From Lunularia cruciata (lineage: Eukaryota > Streptophyta > Marchantiopsida > Lunulariales > Lunulariaceae): a DNA stretch of 64,000 nt. The DNA lies in assembly GCA_948567375.1 (NCBI GenBank), contig OX419760.1:20026001-20090000 (forward strand), given 5' to 3'. Shown here piece by piece: positions 1-11,105 of this stretch. Position 1 is the stretch's first letter. The number at the start of each line of letters is the position of its first letter. The position numbers were made by a program, and so were the translations under genes. Below the pieces are notes generated by a model. It did not search any database, had not been told where the DNA came from, and worked only from the letters and a program-made list of their open reading frames with translations.

Positions 1-220
1 AGTTTGTTTTGGCAAACACTCTTTGGTTTCGTCAAAACCAAGTTGGCCATATCCACAACTTACCACCCACAAACAGATGGCCAAATAGAGCAGGCTAATT
101 GCACGATTGAAGACATGTTATATGGCTTCACCTAAGAAGAGCAAGAGAGGTGGGACACCCTACTCCCGTTGGTGGAATTCGCTTACAACAATTCAGTGAA
201 TGCCTCCACCCAGGTCACTT
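1..220 (+). mobile_element. Ty3/gypsy integrase fragment (fossil)
   Basis: Translated on the plus strand this piece shows the classic end of the Ty3/gypsy integrase core: a TYHPQTDGQIEQAN-type motif followed by a WDTLLPLVEFAYNN-type motif. Integrase inserts retroelement cDNA into host DNA. The fragment is cut by the window start on the left and by LINE DNA on the right, so family assignment within Ty3 is not possible. It is a broken remnant with at least one break. Nothing links it to the other Ty3 pieces in the window, which lie on the other strand or carry different parts. Confidence 0.85.
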
Positions 221-243
221 GTACACCTTGTACACTTGTACAC

Positions 244-929
244 TTCAACACCTTGTAACTTTTTGGTTCTATGTCCAAATCTTTCAATCTTGGCCTCATT
301 GGAAACACCTCTAAAAGATATTTCTTTTGAATTCCTGCTTGCTGAAGTTGGAGTTCTTTGGAAGAAGTTTTGAATTTAATCAATCTGGGTTTTTGTGCGG
401 TTGATGGTGCTCAAATCTGCAACTTTCAGAGGCTGGAACTTTGGACTCACATCTTAAAATGAGGTGATCTTGGTCTCATTAGAAGCATCTTGTCAAGAGC
501 TATTGATTGAAATTATTTTCATAGAATTTAAAGCTTTGTGCTTGAAGCTATGAGCATTTGAATTCTGTGACCCAATGAGGTTTAGAAGTTTACCATAGAT
601 AACTCTAGAGGCCATAACTCCATGTCTATTGGCTCAAATGAGTTCATTTTTGGTTCATTGGATAGAATTTCTCAAGATCTTTTTATTGATTTATCACTTG
701 TAGATTTTGAAGTACTGTAGCCAAGGTTGTGAATTTTTGAAATCTGTAGAATATCAAAATTTTCATGCAAGAAAAGTTCAAATTCAAAAGTTTGTAACTT
801 TTGATTTACAAGTCCAAAGGAGTAGATTTTTGGTTCATGAGAAAAAGTAATTGTAGAGTTATTGGTGTTCACAGAGCCTGAGTGAACCAGAGGATACATT
901 CTCATGGTATCTGTTTAGGGCTTTTAGAA
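244..929 (+). repeat. LINE A 5' UTR, degenerate ~180-bp monomers
   Basis: The stretch contains no gene. It holds about four degenerate repeat units, each recognisable by a 'caaatgag..gatttttggt..cattagaagcatcttgtcaagagct' theme. The same array precedes ORF1 in other copies. By analogy with mouse L1 monomers it is probably the promoter-bearing 5' UTR; that role is inferred. Confidence 0.7.
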
Positions 930-1766
930 TGGAAGCTTCCAAGATGATGCAAGACATTGCTGAGATAGCTTCAAAACAGCAACAACTTGCTGAAATGTAT
1001 AGAAAAGCAAATGACTTCCACAAGGAACTCAAGAGCTTTTTTCCCCCATGTCTCAATGCATGAAAAATCTTATGGTAGATTTGCAAACCGTAAGAGCTGA
1101 TGTTTTGACTGTGAAAGAATCTCTGAATTTGATCACCATAGATATCCAAGAACTCAAGAAGAGTAGCAATTTGATGTTAGACTCCACAAAGGGTATGGTG
1201 GATGCTACTGAGAAGGTTGCTTCCTTGGGAGCACAAGCCACCAACATTGCTTCACCAAATGGAGGGCTGCAAGAGATGGTTGACACATTAGAGGTCAAGA
1301 TGAAGTCATATGCTGAAGCTACAAAGGTGGCTCAAATCTCTTACTTGCAAGAGCATGAGATTGAGAAGGAGAACCAATTGGTCAGAATGAAGAACTTGAG
1401 GATTTCTGGTTTGCCAGAGAGTGAGAAGAAAGACACCAAGGCCATAGTGTGTGAGTTTATTACTGATTCTCAAAGAGTCCATGATCCTCAAATTTTGCAA
1501 GCATATAGATTGGGACAACACGGTGCACAACCAAGAAGCATTTTGGTCAGGTTTGGCTCAGAAACTCAAAGAATGCAATGATGTGGAACAAAACTATACT
1601 AAAGGGGCGGCGTATCTTGTTGGACCCTGATCTCACACCTCTCCAATGGCAAGCAAATAAGCGAGAATTAGCAAAAGTGAAGGAGGCTCAACAAGCAGGC
1701 TTTATTGCATTCTTGAGAGATAATAGAGCTGTGATTACTCAAAAGAAATTGTCAACTACTGCATAG
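930..1766 (+). pseudogene. LINE A ORF1 (coiled coil + RRM-like RNA-binding protein), frameshifted
   Basis: ORF1 of the LINE begins at the ATG at 930 (MEASKMMQDI-type start). It would encode the RNA-binding protein that coats LINE RNA. A long heptad-rich region is followed by an RRM-like segment (MKNLRISGLP, then RLGQHGAQPRSILVRFG) and a C-terminal domain ending near the TAG at 1,764-1,766. Two single-base losses break it: one near 1,040 after the first ~37 codons, and one near 1,572 in the segment that reads ETQRN in other copies. The closing TAG is followed by CAA TTT and is in frame with ORF2. Compare the intact 279-aa ORF1 at 23,914-24,753. Confidence 0.85.
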
Positions 1767-3386
1767 CAATTTCAGACCCTTAGAGTGCTATTTTGGGATG
1801 TTCATGGGCTCATACATACCAAGTACTCTAGCGCTAAGCCTTTGTGGGATGATGCTGATCTGATCAATCTTGTGGAGACATGGGAACATGAAGGAAACAC
1901 CATTCAAGACATTGAAGGATTCACTCTTGTTGGTTCCACTTGGAACAAGCGGAGACAACACAAAGGAAGGGGCTTTGGAGGTATTGCTACTTACATCAAA
2001 TTTGGCTTTGAGAAATCAGTCTCTTTGATAGGCCAAGATTCAAGTGGACAATACCAATGGTTGAGGATTGGAGGAGTTGCTACACCTTGCTTCATTGCTG
2101 TTTTTTACTTTGCCCTATTGACATCACCAATCTATTCTAGTGGAATTCTCAACACCATGCAGCCTTTCCATTCCTTGACGAAGGATGTGTTAGAGTTTCA
2201 AAGTAAAGGTGCAATACTTGTTCTTGGTGATTTCAATGCTAGGATCCAAGCCTCTCAGATCCCTGACTTGAGTGACCTTGAGAATGATCCTTTCCATAGC
2301 TTGATAGACCATTCTAGTGCTTGGTCATGCTCTTCCAAAGATCCTATGTCCAACTCCATGAGTGAGCACTTTTTGAGCTTTGGTGCCAATTGTAGCTTGA
2401 AGATCTTGAATGGCCTTTCTCAATTTCCAGAAACTTGTAAAAGCACATGCTTTGCCTTTGGTGGATCAAGCACCATAGATTATATGCTCACTTGAGCTAA
2501 TGATATTCATCTTGTCTCAAATTTAGTTGTTTTAGATCCTCAACAAGAATTAGACCATGCACCTCTATCTTGTACCATCCTTCTTCCTTGCCTCAATAGA
2601 ACTACATTACCTATTGACCATGCCTTTAGAGGAAAACTTTGTCTAGATTTTCACAAGAGAGACTTGTACCAACAAGCTATCCAAGAGAAATTGAGTTCTA
2701 TGGAGTGGAGTTCAGATTTTCAACAACGTAGTGATCAATTGGTTGAACTTCTTCAATATACATCTACTTTTTTGTTTCCAAGAGGCTCCCATAGGAAGAG
2801 ACTTGGTCTCCCTTGCAAGAGGTGGTATGATTCTGATTGCAAAATGGCAAGGATCAAAGCTATAGATAGGTCTCTTGATCAGATTGCACAAAATCAGGCC
2901 TTTGTTTCATACAAAAACTTGGTGAAGTGCAAAAAGCGAGCATTTTTGAGACTCAAGGGGTTGAGTTGAGCACTGAAATAAGGAGCAATCCCAAGGCTTT
3001 TTGGAAGAAGGTAACCATCAGATCTCCATCTCTATTGCTGGACCTCAATGAGCTTTGTGACTATGTGAAAGATCTGTACTTTTTCCCTAATGCTCCAAGC
3101 ATGGCACCTTGCCTTTGGTCTGCTCTCACCATCTCTGAAGCTGATGTCAAGTACCAATTGAAGAAGTTGGCCAATGGTAAGGCTGAAGACCTTGATGGAC
3201 TATGTGTTGAACTTTTGAAGTGGGGCGGTAGCCAATTGATTTTAGTACTCACTTCTCATTTGAATGAGGCAATCAAGTGTGGTTTTCCTGATAGATGGTG
3301 CTTCAAGAAGGTAGTTCCTATTCACAAGTCTGGTCAGAGAGATGTTGTCACCAATTATTGTACTATACTTGTTGGTAGTGTCTTTG
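1767..3386 (+). pseudogene. LINE A ORF2, endonuclease and start of reverse transcriptase, broken
   Basis: ORF2 continues in the ORF1 frame immediately after the TAG and has no early ATG. It encodes an APE-type endonuclease: the LFWDVHGL strand (N of the usual WNVHGL replaced by D), VETW, LVLGDFNARI and, further on, a SDH-like segment that reads LDHAPLSC here. Start of the reverse transcriptase follows (LANGKAEDLDGLCVELLKWGG, FKKVVPIHKSGQRDVVTNY). A stop codon lies at 2,493-2,495 and a one-base loss in a G run near 2,957 shifts frame. The reading is cut at 3,386 by an LTR, before reverse-transcriptase motifs A to E. Confidence 0.85.
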
Positions 3387-4759
3387 TGTGACAACCCGGC
3401 AAATATCACTTTTGCAGTTATCGGGTAAGTAAAGTTTGTTCCCGCAGAGATACGAGTCAGAATTGGTCAAATACAAAGTCAAAGTAACAATTTAGTTCTT
3501 CTTGAGTTCTTCTTTAATCTCTCAGGTAGAAACTACACCCAAAAGAGAGTAACAAGCATTGACTCGCAGTCTTGTCACGAATTAACATTCCATAATCACA
3601 ACTCCATCAAATGTTTCCAAACAATCTTGATTGTGATGATTCAGGCTCTCTCAAAAATAGCACTTCATTGCAAAACGATTTCACCTCAGAATTGTGTTCC
3701 ACCCCTCCATTGAAGGCACAACTTCCTCGATGTAAATTGCTTCACATCAACCTCACACTGCACTCACAAATGAAAAATACTACCAACACTACAATTCCTC
3801 TCAGATCTGTCAAGGTATTGCTTTGATTGCACTTCACTCAGGATCAAACACACAGATTGAAGATCAAGGCTATGGAATCCAACATCCAACAAACACACTG
3901 ACTTGCACTTTGAATTTCTTCACTCACTCACAAACACAATTACAAAGTTGATACTCAGAATCAAGCTCAAGCGACGAGCACTACTTCATAGCACTTTGCT
4001 TTATCTATTCTCAAAAATTATGAGCACTGAACAACATGATACTACAAATGCCACTCTTAAATAGTGAAGCAAATTGACAGTTCTAACAACTATACCATTC
4101 CACAACAACTTTTCTAACCTGCAGATCCAAAATGACAATGCACCTCTTCATATCTACCTCTTCAAATCTCAAAACTGTTACTAATCTGATCCAATGTCTA
4201 CTTCTTCTTTGGCTTTCAAACCCGAATCCGAAGTAATATTACTTTCTAATATTCTGTCTTTGGGTTTCACAACTGCCAATTCCTCCACTAATTCTAACAC
4301 TTCTCCTTCCTGATCTGCAATTCCTATCATAATTAAGCCTTCTAAATCTCTATCTCACAACCCACTCTTCTCTAAGGTGTCAAATGTCAAATCCGGAAAC
4401 ACTTGCACTCTTATCTTGCTTACTCCGGGTCTAACTACTATCAATTCCTTTACTAATTCTACTCTGTCATCGTCAAGAATTGTAATTGAAAGTATGAAAC
4501 ACTACCTACACCTTCAATTTGTAACCCACTTTCCCCTCATCACTCATGTTACTAACCCGAAGACACTTACAGTCTGATCTTGCACTTTGGGTTTATTCAC
4601 TACTGCTACTTCTCCTTCAATTCATGTTCCATCTTCAATCAAAACTTCCAAAGAATAAAAAAATCCACAGCTCCACAGCTTATAAATAATATCTTTTAAG
4701 TACTTGTAATACCAAGCTTAATATCACAATACCACACATATGCACAAATGGGTGTTACA
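3387..4759 (-). repeat. Long terminal repeat of the Ty3 remnant (~1.37 kb)
   Basis: The ends are TGTAACACCC and GGGTTGTCACA on the minus strand, giving the expected TG...CA termini. About 1.25 kb of its 3' part matches the solo LTR at 12,654-14,537 in inverted orientation, while the first ~120 bp differ from that LTR's first ~630 bp. A fragment of the same LTR start lies at 29,117-29,370. Confidence 0.85.
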
Positions 4760-5208
4760 TTTACCCCTAGACTAAGTTTTCACTTTGTCCTCAAAGTGAA
4801 GGTCTCTCTACCTTCTATGGTACATCTTCAACTTATCATGGTTAATCCTATCAAAGTGTCTTCCTCCCCACTCCTTGAGATCATAGGTGTAATTGCCCCA
4901 CACTTCCCCACTATGAAAGGTCCAAAGTACTTAGGCAAAAACTTCTTTTGCACTCTCTTGAATTGAATGGAATCAAACAACATTACCCAATCACCTTCTT
5001 TGAAAGGTTCCACCTTCTTCTTGCCTTTCCTCTTGTCATAGCTCTCCTTTTGTTTCCTTTGGGCTTGCTCCACTCAAACCATAGCAGCTGCTCTTGCCTC
5101 TTCCAACTCCATGAGTTGATCCTTCCTTGACTTCTCTGCATCACCTCCTTGTGCTTTCTTCAATCTCCTATGAATGCTTTGGAAGGTAGGAAGATCAAAG
5201 TGAATAGG
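3387..5208 (-). mobile_element. Ty3/gypsy element remnant: LTR plus pol 3' end (fossil)
   Basis: Read on the minus strand, the C-terminal end of a Ty3 pol (about 4,790-5,205; EQAQRKQKESYDKRKGKK and KEGDWVMLFDSIQFKR motifs, the usual integrase tail) is followed by a short purine-rich tract and an LTR (3,387-4,759). Everything upstream of the pol tail is missing, and LINE DNA starts at about 5,209. The element is heavily truncated and broken in several places. The five bases CTTTG precede the LTR at 3,382-3,386, but the partner copy of any target duplication is gone. Confidence 0.85.
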
Positions 5209-5729
5209 TAATCTGATCTCACACCTCTCTAATGGCAAGCAAAGAAGGGAGAATTAGCAAAAGTGAAGGAGGCTCAACAAGCAAGTTATGTTTCATTGTT
5301 TCATTGTATTAGAGCTGTGATTACTCAAAAGAAATTGTCAGCTATTGCATAGCAATTCCGGACCCAGAGAGTGCTATTTTGGAATGTTCATGGGCTCACA
5401 CATACCAAGTACTCCAGCGCTAAGCGTTTGTGGGATGATGCTGATCTGATCAATCTTGTGGAGACTTGGGAACATGAAGAAAACACCATTCAAGATATTG
5501 AAGGATTCACTCTTGTTGGTTCAACTTGGAACAAGCGGAGACAACATAGAGGAAGAGGCTTTGGAGGTATTGCTACTTACGTCAGATTTGGATTTGAAAA
5601 ATCAGTCTCTTTGATAGGTCAAGATTCAAGTGGACAATACCAATTGCTGAGGATTGGAGGAGTTGCCACACCTTGCTTCATTGCTGTTTTTTACTTTGCC
5701 CCGTTGACATCACCAATCTATTCAATGAA
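5209..5729 (+). mobile_element. LINE fragment A' (ORF1 end to endonuclease)
   Basis: The piece starts in the C-terminal part of ORF1, includes the ORF1 stop TAG CAA TTC at 5,350-5,352, and continues in frame into ORF2 (LFWNVHGLTHTKYSS, VETWEHE, GGIATYVRFGFEKS, CFIAVFYFAPLTSPIYS). It ends where the 3' tail of a minus-strand LINE begins, so both ends are truncated. The ORF1 part carries rearranged sequence near 5,285-5,310. Confidence 0.85.
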
Positions 5730-5811
5730 ATAATGAAACAATGAAATATAAAGCCCAAAACACCCAAAGAGTCAAAAGGTTGGAAACACAATAAAAAACA
5801 CATGAAATGTG

Positions 5812-5832
5812 AGCCTAGGCAAGGGCCTAGGG
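5812..5832 (-). other. LINE B 3' UTR hairpin
   Basis: CCTAGGC and GCCTAGG form a perfect 7-bp stem with a 4-nt loop (5,814-5,831), overlapping the ORF2 stop. The same stem with another loop is found in copies D and F. Such 3' stem-loops are recognised by the reverse transcriptase in some LINEs; that role is inferred here. Confidence 0.6.
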
Positions 5833-8674
5833 CATCTGACCAATCTGTAACAAATTGGTCCGATGTAAACTAACCTCTGTCATGTACTTCCTTAATGCTA
5901 AAGCTTCAACCTGTAAGAGAGTAGAGAAATCACTACAAGTAATTTGATGTCTAACTCTAATCTGCATGTAACAAGGGCAAACAATCAACACATGATGCTC
6001 ATCCTCAACTTTGCTCATAGTACACAATTTTCAAAGTCGCATGGAGTGCTCTATCTGCTGCCAACATCCTTGTTCTACTTCTAGTCTATGAGAACTAGTT
6101 CTATATTGAGCAATAACATGTTTAAGTGAAGTAGAAATCCTAGCCAAGAGATAATCTTGCTCACAATACACCAACATAGGATTTACAAACTGCTGATAGA
6201 ACACCATCTTGGTACCGTGTTGCTGCAATAAGTGAAGTAAGAACTGCTCCTGGATCACCTCTCAAAGTGCAATAGGCTCTAATCTCCAATGTTGCTCACA
6301 ATCATTCCACCTTGTGGCCCATGCAATCAGATTTGTATACCAACCAATAGATAGAGTGGCACAAAAAGCTTGGTAGGGAAGTCTCTCATGCTCTATGGAC
6401 CTCACCTTAGTGGCATATGTAAGAGCCAAGAACAAAGCTTCAGACTCAAGAGGCAAAAACCCAGTTTCAGCAAGCAGCAATACATAAGGAGTTTGAGTCC
6501 TCACTCCAAGTTCATCACACAAAAACAAATTTTGAATTTTCTCCTCCTTTTACCACCATGTCTTCTTAGTACCTGGACCCCAAATCTGAGTACCATAGAG
6601 AACCACCGGCTGCACAAGAGATCTGAACAACACCTTGTTCAACCCCCATGTGGTAAGATGAGCAAGTCTAGAGTGATTCATGAGTGAATACAAAGCTTTA
6701 AAGCCTATATTGATTCTCATCTTCACACAAGTAGACCAACTATAGTCATGAGAAAACTCAAGGCCCAAGTACTTATAAGAAGAAACCTACTCCAATTGCT
6801 GTCCATCAAAAAAGAAAGGTGTGACACCTTTAGAACCCACCACAATCACCTTGGACTTGTCAAGGTTCACCTCCATCTTCGTTTGATTGCAAAAGCAAAG
6901 TAGAGAATCCAATAGCTTCTATAAACTCTGGGGATTTGTGGAGAGAAGCACTACATCATTTGCATAAAGAAGTGCATGTATTATCAAAGAGCCAACCTGT
7001 ACACCTGGCTCTAGCTTCCGTGAGTAGACTCTCTAGATCATTGATGAAGATTCCGAACTGAGTTGGAGATAGAGAGCATCCTTGAATCACACCCATTGTG
7101 CTAAGGACATCTTGAGAGCTCAAAGATGAAAGTTTCACAATCACTTTCTCATAGAGTCTAAAGATAGCACCAACTTGATCAGCTGAAACACCCACTTGAA
7201 TGAGTCTCTCACTTAGAGATTTCCTCAGAACCTTATCAAAGGCCTTCTTGAAATCAATAAAGGCAACATAGAGAGTTCTCCCAACACCCTTGGATTTCCA
7301 CCACAAAACACGGAGTACCAATAGGTGGTCCAAAGTACTAAAGCTTGATCTGAAACTAGCTTGGCACTTAGCTTGAATTTTGTGCTTTTCAGCCCAAGTT
7401 CTCAACCTTGACTCCAAAATTTGACCATACAACTTGGCAAAGACACTACCAACAAGTATGGTATGGTAATTGGTGAGTTTAGGGTGCTTGCTTTTTGCAC
7501 TTCAAAAATGCTCGATTTTTTCACTTCACCAATTTTTTGTATGAAACAAAGGCCTGATTTTGTGCAATCTGATCAAGAGACCTATCCATAGATTTGATCC
7601 TTGCCATTTTGCAATCAGCATCATACCACCTATTGCAAGGGAGACCAAGTCTCTTCCTGTGAGAGCCTCTTGGAAACAAAGAAGTAGATGTGGATTGAAG
7701 AAGTTCAATCAATTGATCACTACGTTGTTGAAAATCAGAACTCCACTCCATAGAACTCAATTTCTCTTGGATAGCTTGTTGATACAAGTCTCTCTTGTGA
7801 AAATCTAGACAAATTTTTCCTCTAAAGGCATGGTAAATAGGTTATGTGGTTCTATTGAGGCAAGGAAGAAGGATGGTACAAGATAGAGGTGCATGGTCTG
7901 ATTCTGGTTGAGGATCTAAAACAGCTAAATTTGAGACAAGATGGATATCATTAGCTGAAGTTCTATGGTGCTTGATCCACCAGAGGCAAAGCATGTGCTT
8001 TTACAAGTTTCTAGAAATTGAGAAAGGCCATTCAAGACCTTCAAGCTACAATTGGCACCAAAGCTCAAAAAGTGCTCACTCATGGAGTTGGACATAGGAT
8101 CTTTGGAAGAGCATGACCAAGCACTAGAATGTTCTATCAAGCTATGGAAAGGATCATTCTCAAGGTCACTCAAGTCAAGGATCTGAGAAGCTTGGATCCT
8201 AGCATTGAAATCACCAAGAACAAGTATTGCACCTTTACTTTGAAACTCTAACACATCCTTCGTCAAGGAATGGAAAGGCTGCATGGTGTTGAGAACTCCA
8301 CTTGAATAGGTTGGTGATGTCAATGGGGCAAAGTAACAAACAACAATGAAGCAAGGTGTGGCAACTCCTCCAATCCTCAACCATTGGTATTGTCTACTTG
8401 AATCTTGACCTATCAAGGAGACTGATTTCTCAAAGCCAAATCTGACGTTAGTAGCAATACCTCCAAAGCCCCTTCCTTTGTGTTGTTTCTGCTTGTTCCA
8501 GGTTGAACCAACAAGAGTGAATCCTTCAATATCTTGAATGGTGTTTCCTTCATGTTCCCATGTCTCCACAAGATTGATCAGATCAGCATCATCCCACAAA
8601 GGCTTAGTGCTGGAGTACTTGGTATGTGTGAGCCCATGAACATTCCAAAACAACACTCTTAGGATCTGGAATTG
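5827..8674 (-). pseudogene. LINE B ORF2 (endonuclease-reverse transcriptase), broken
   Basis: The endonuclease is in one open stretch (8,656 to 7,925): LFWNVHGLTHTKYSS, VETWEHEG, VLVLGDFNARI, FASGGSSTI. The reverse transcriptase follows (7,432 to 6,956: AFIDFKKAFDKV motif A, GVIQGCSLSPTQFGIF motif B). Motif C reads YAND instead of YADD, so the active site is lost. The end of the protein carries WNDCEQHWRLE and the Cys/His segment near 5,940-6,030. Several frameshifts are present. About 450 bp between the endonuclease and the reverse transcriptase are missing near 7,480. Confidence 0.85.
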
Positions 8675-9513
8675 TTATGCAGTAGTTGACAATTTCTTTC
8701 GAGTAATCATAGCTCTATTATCTCTCAAGAATGCAATAAAGCCTGCTTGTTAAGCCTCCTTCACTTTTGCTAATTCTATCTTCTTTGCTTGCCATTGGAG
8801 AGGTGTGAGATCAGAGTCCAACAAGATACGCCACCCCTTAGTATAGCTTTGTTCCCCATCACTGCATTCCTTTGAGTTTCTGAGCCAAACCTGACCAAAA
8901 TGCTTCTTGGTTGTGCACCTTGTTGTCCCAATCTATATGTTTGCAAAATCTGAGGATCATGGACTCTCAAAGAATCAGCAATAAACTCACACACTATGGC
9001 CTTGGTGTCTTCCTTCTCAGTCTCTAGCAAACCTGAAATCCTCAAGTTCTTCATTCTGACCAATTGGTTCTCTTTCTCAATCTCATGCTCTTGCAAGTAA
9101 GAGATTTGAACCACCTTTGTAGCTTCAGCATATGACTTGATCTTGATCTCTAATGTGTTAACCATCTCTTGTAGCCCTCCATTTTGTGAAGCAATGTTGG
9201 TGGCTTGTGCTCCCAAGGAAGCAACCTTCTCAATAGCATCCACCATACCCTTTGTGGAGTCTCACATCAAATTGCTACTCTTCTTGAGTTCTTGGATATC
9301 TACGGTGATCGAATTCAGAGATTCTTTCACAGTCAAGACATCAGCTCTTATGGTTTGGAAATCTACCATAAGAGTGTTCATACATTGAGACATGGGGGCA
9401 AAAAATCTCTTGAGTTCCTTGTGGAAGTCATTTGCTTTTCTATACATTTCAGCAAGCTGTTGTTGTTTTGAAGCTATCTCAACAATGTCTTGCATCATCT
9501 TAGAAGCTTCCAT
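8675..9513 (-). pseudogene. LINE B ORF1, interrupted by one stop
   Basis: Starts with MEASKMMQDIVEIASKQQQL at 9,513 and follows the intact ORF1 of copy E closely. A TTA to TGA change gives a stop after about 83 codons (near 9,262), and the reading resumes in the same frame (9,246 on). The far C-terminal segment is altered near 8,760-8,840. The closing stop is TAA rather than TAG (8,675-8,677), still followed by CAA TTC and in frame with ORF2. Confidence 0.85.
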
Positions 9514-10576
9514 TCTAAAGCTCTAAATAGATACTATGAGAATATATCCTCTGTTTCACTCAGGCTCTGTTAATACCAATAGCTCTACAAATACTTTTTC
9601 TTTTTCTCATGAACCAAAAATCTACTCATTTGGACTTGAAAATCAAAAGTTACAAACTTTTGAATTTGAACTTTTCCTACATGAAAATTTTGAAATCCTA
9701 CATATTTCAAAAATTCACAACCTTGGCTACAGTACTTTAAAATCTACAAGTGACGACTCATCAAAAGCTCTTGAGAAATTCTATCCAATGAATCAAAAAT
9801 GAACTCATTTGAGCCAATAGACATGGAGTTATGGCCTCTAGAGTTATCTTTGGTAAACTTCTAAACCTCATTGGGTCACAGAATTCAAATGCTCATAGCT
9901 TCAAGCAAAAAGCTTCAAATTCTATGAAAAAATTTTCAATCAATAGCTCTTGACAAGATGCTTCTAATGAGACCAAGATCAACTCATTTGAAGATGTGAG
10001 TCCAAAGTTCCAACCTCTGAAAGTTGCAGATTTGAGCACCACCAACCGCACAAGAACACAGATTGATGAAATTAGGAACTTCTTCCACAGAACTCTTACT
10101 TCAGCAATCAGGTATTCAAAAGAAAGCCCTTTCACAGGTGTTTCCAATGAGGCCAAGATTGAAAGATTTGGACATGGAACCAAAAAGTTACAAGGTGTTG
10201 AAAATTGAGCTCAAATCCTAAAATCTACGAGAGACGGCAGAATTCGAATCTTAATCAATATTTCTGTGTATGTGCTCTGCAAGTGTGCTTAGTATCAATT
10301 GAAAGACCTTCCAAAGGCGCTTCTGATGCCATAAAAATCACTCCATTTGGACACTAGATGATGAAGATTCGAACTCTCAAGTCTGGCTCTTGTGTCAAAA
10401 ATTTCAATCACTCATAACGTTTTGCACAAAACTCAAAATGATGCAATTTTAGTGGCTACAGAAAGCTCTTGGGAAGGCGCTTCAAACCATAATTGCAACG
10501 TAGGGAGATATGGCTTCTCAAACTTTCAGGACATTCCTCTTCTCAAACTTTTGAAGTTTTGCTCAATATCGCAAGC
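9514..10576 (-). repeat. LINE B 5' UTR monomer array
   Basis: About 1.06 kb without a gene, made of roughly six degenerate ~180-bp units, the same as 22,852-23,913 of copy E in reverse. The last unit ends at the presumed LINE 5' terminus, next to plus-strand LINE C. Confidence 0.75.
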
Positions 10577-11105
10577 GAGTGACATTACTAGACAAAGCGG
10601 AGGGCTCCAACAGATTGTGGACACATAAGAAGTGAAGATGAGGTCATATGCTGAAGCTTCTAAGGTGGATCAAACCTCTTACTTGCAAGAGCATGAGGTT
10701 GAGAAGGAGAACCAATAGGTCAGATTGAAGAACTTGAGGATTTCAGGTTTGCCAAAGAATGAGAAGGAAGACACCAAGGCCATAGTGTGTGAGTTTCTTA
10801 CTAATTCTTTGAGAGTCCATGATCCTAAGATTTTGCTAGCATATAGATTGGGACAAAAAAGTGCACAACCAAGAAGCATTTTGGTGAAGTTTGACTCAAA
10901 AACTCAGAGGAATTCAGTGATGGCAAACAAGGCTATACTGAAGAGGCTGCGTATCTGGTTGGACCCTGATCTCACATCTCTCCAATGGCAAGCAAAGAAA
11001 TGAGGATTAGCAAAAGTGAAGGAGGCTCAACAAGCAAGTTTTGTTGCATTCTTGAGAGACAATAGAGCTATGATCACCCAAAGGAAGTTGTCAACTACCG
11101 CATAG
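10577..11105 (+). pseudogene. LINE C ORF1, C-terminal half
   Basis: Codes for the end of the coiled coil, the RRM-like part (KNLRISGLPKNEKED, RLGQKSAQPRSILVKF) and the C-terminal domain. Stops interrupt it (TAA near 10,627, TAG near 10,717, TGA near 10,999). It ends with TAG CAA TTC at 11,103-11,105, again in frame with ORF2. Confidence 0.8.

Larger units (their letters stand above)
244..3386 (+). mobile_element. LINE copy A (5'-truncated; interrupted by LTR element)
   Basis: Non-LTR retrotransposon of the family that dominates the window. It starts inside the 5' UTR monomer array, runs through ORF1 (930-1,766) and ORF2 (from 1,767), and stops abruptly at 3,386 in the N-terminal reverse-transcriptase region. 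There an LTR starts exactly, so the LTR element inserted into this LINE or recombination removed the rest. The 3' half is not found next to it. Both ORFs carry frameshifts, so the copy is dead. Confidence 0.9.
5730..10576 (-). mobile_element. LINE copy B, nearly full length, minus strand
   Basis: A long copy read right to left: 5' UTR (10,576 to 9,514), ORF1 (9,513 to 8,675), ORF2 (8,674 to 5,827), 3' UTR with hairpin, and a tail of 8-bp repeats (TTTCATTG type) ending at 5,730. Its 5' end matches the 5' ends of copies E, J and Q (AAAGTTTGAGA.GAGG motif then an AAGCCATATCTCCCTAC-like motif), so it appears 5'-complete. An internal deletion near 7,467-7,495 removes part of ORF2. Confidence 0.9.

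Noticed and set aside
4377-4577. Open frame in the LTR at 3,387-4,759
   Set aside because: Lies inside an LTR; its counterpart in the solo LTR is not conserved as protein.
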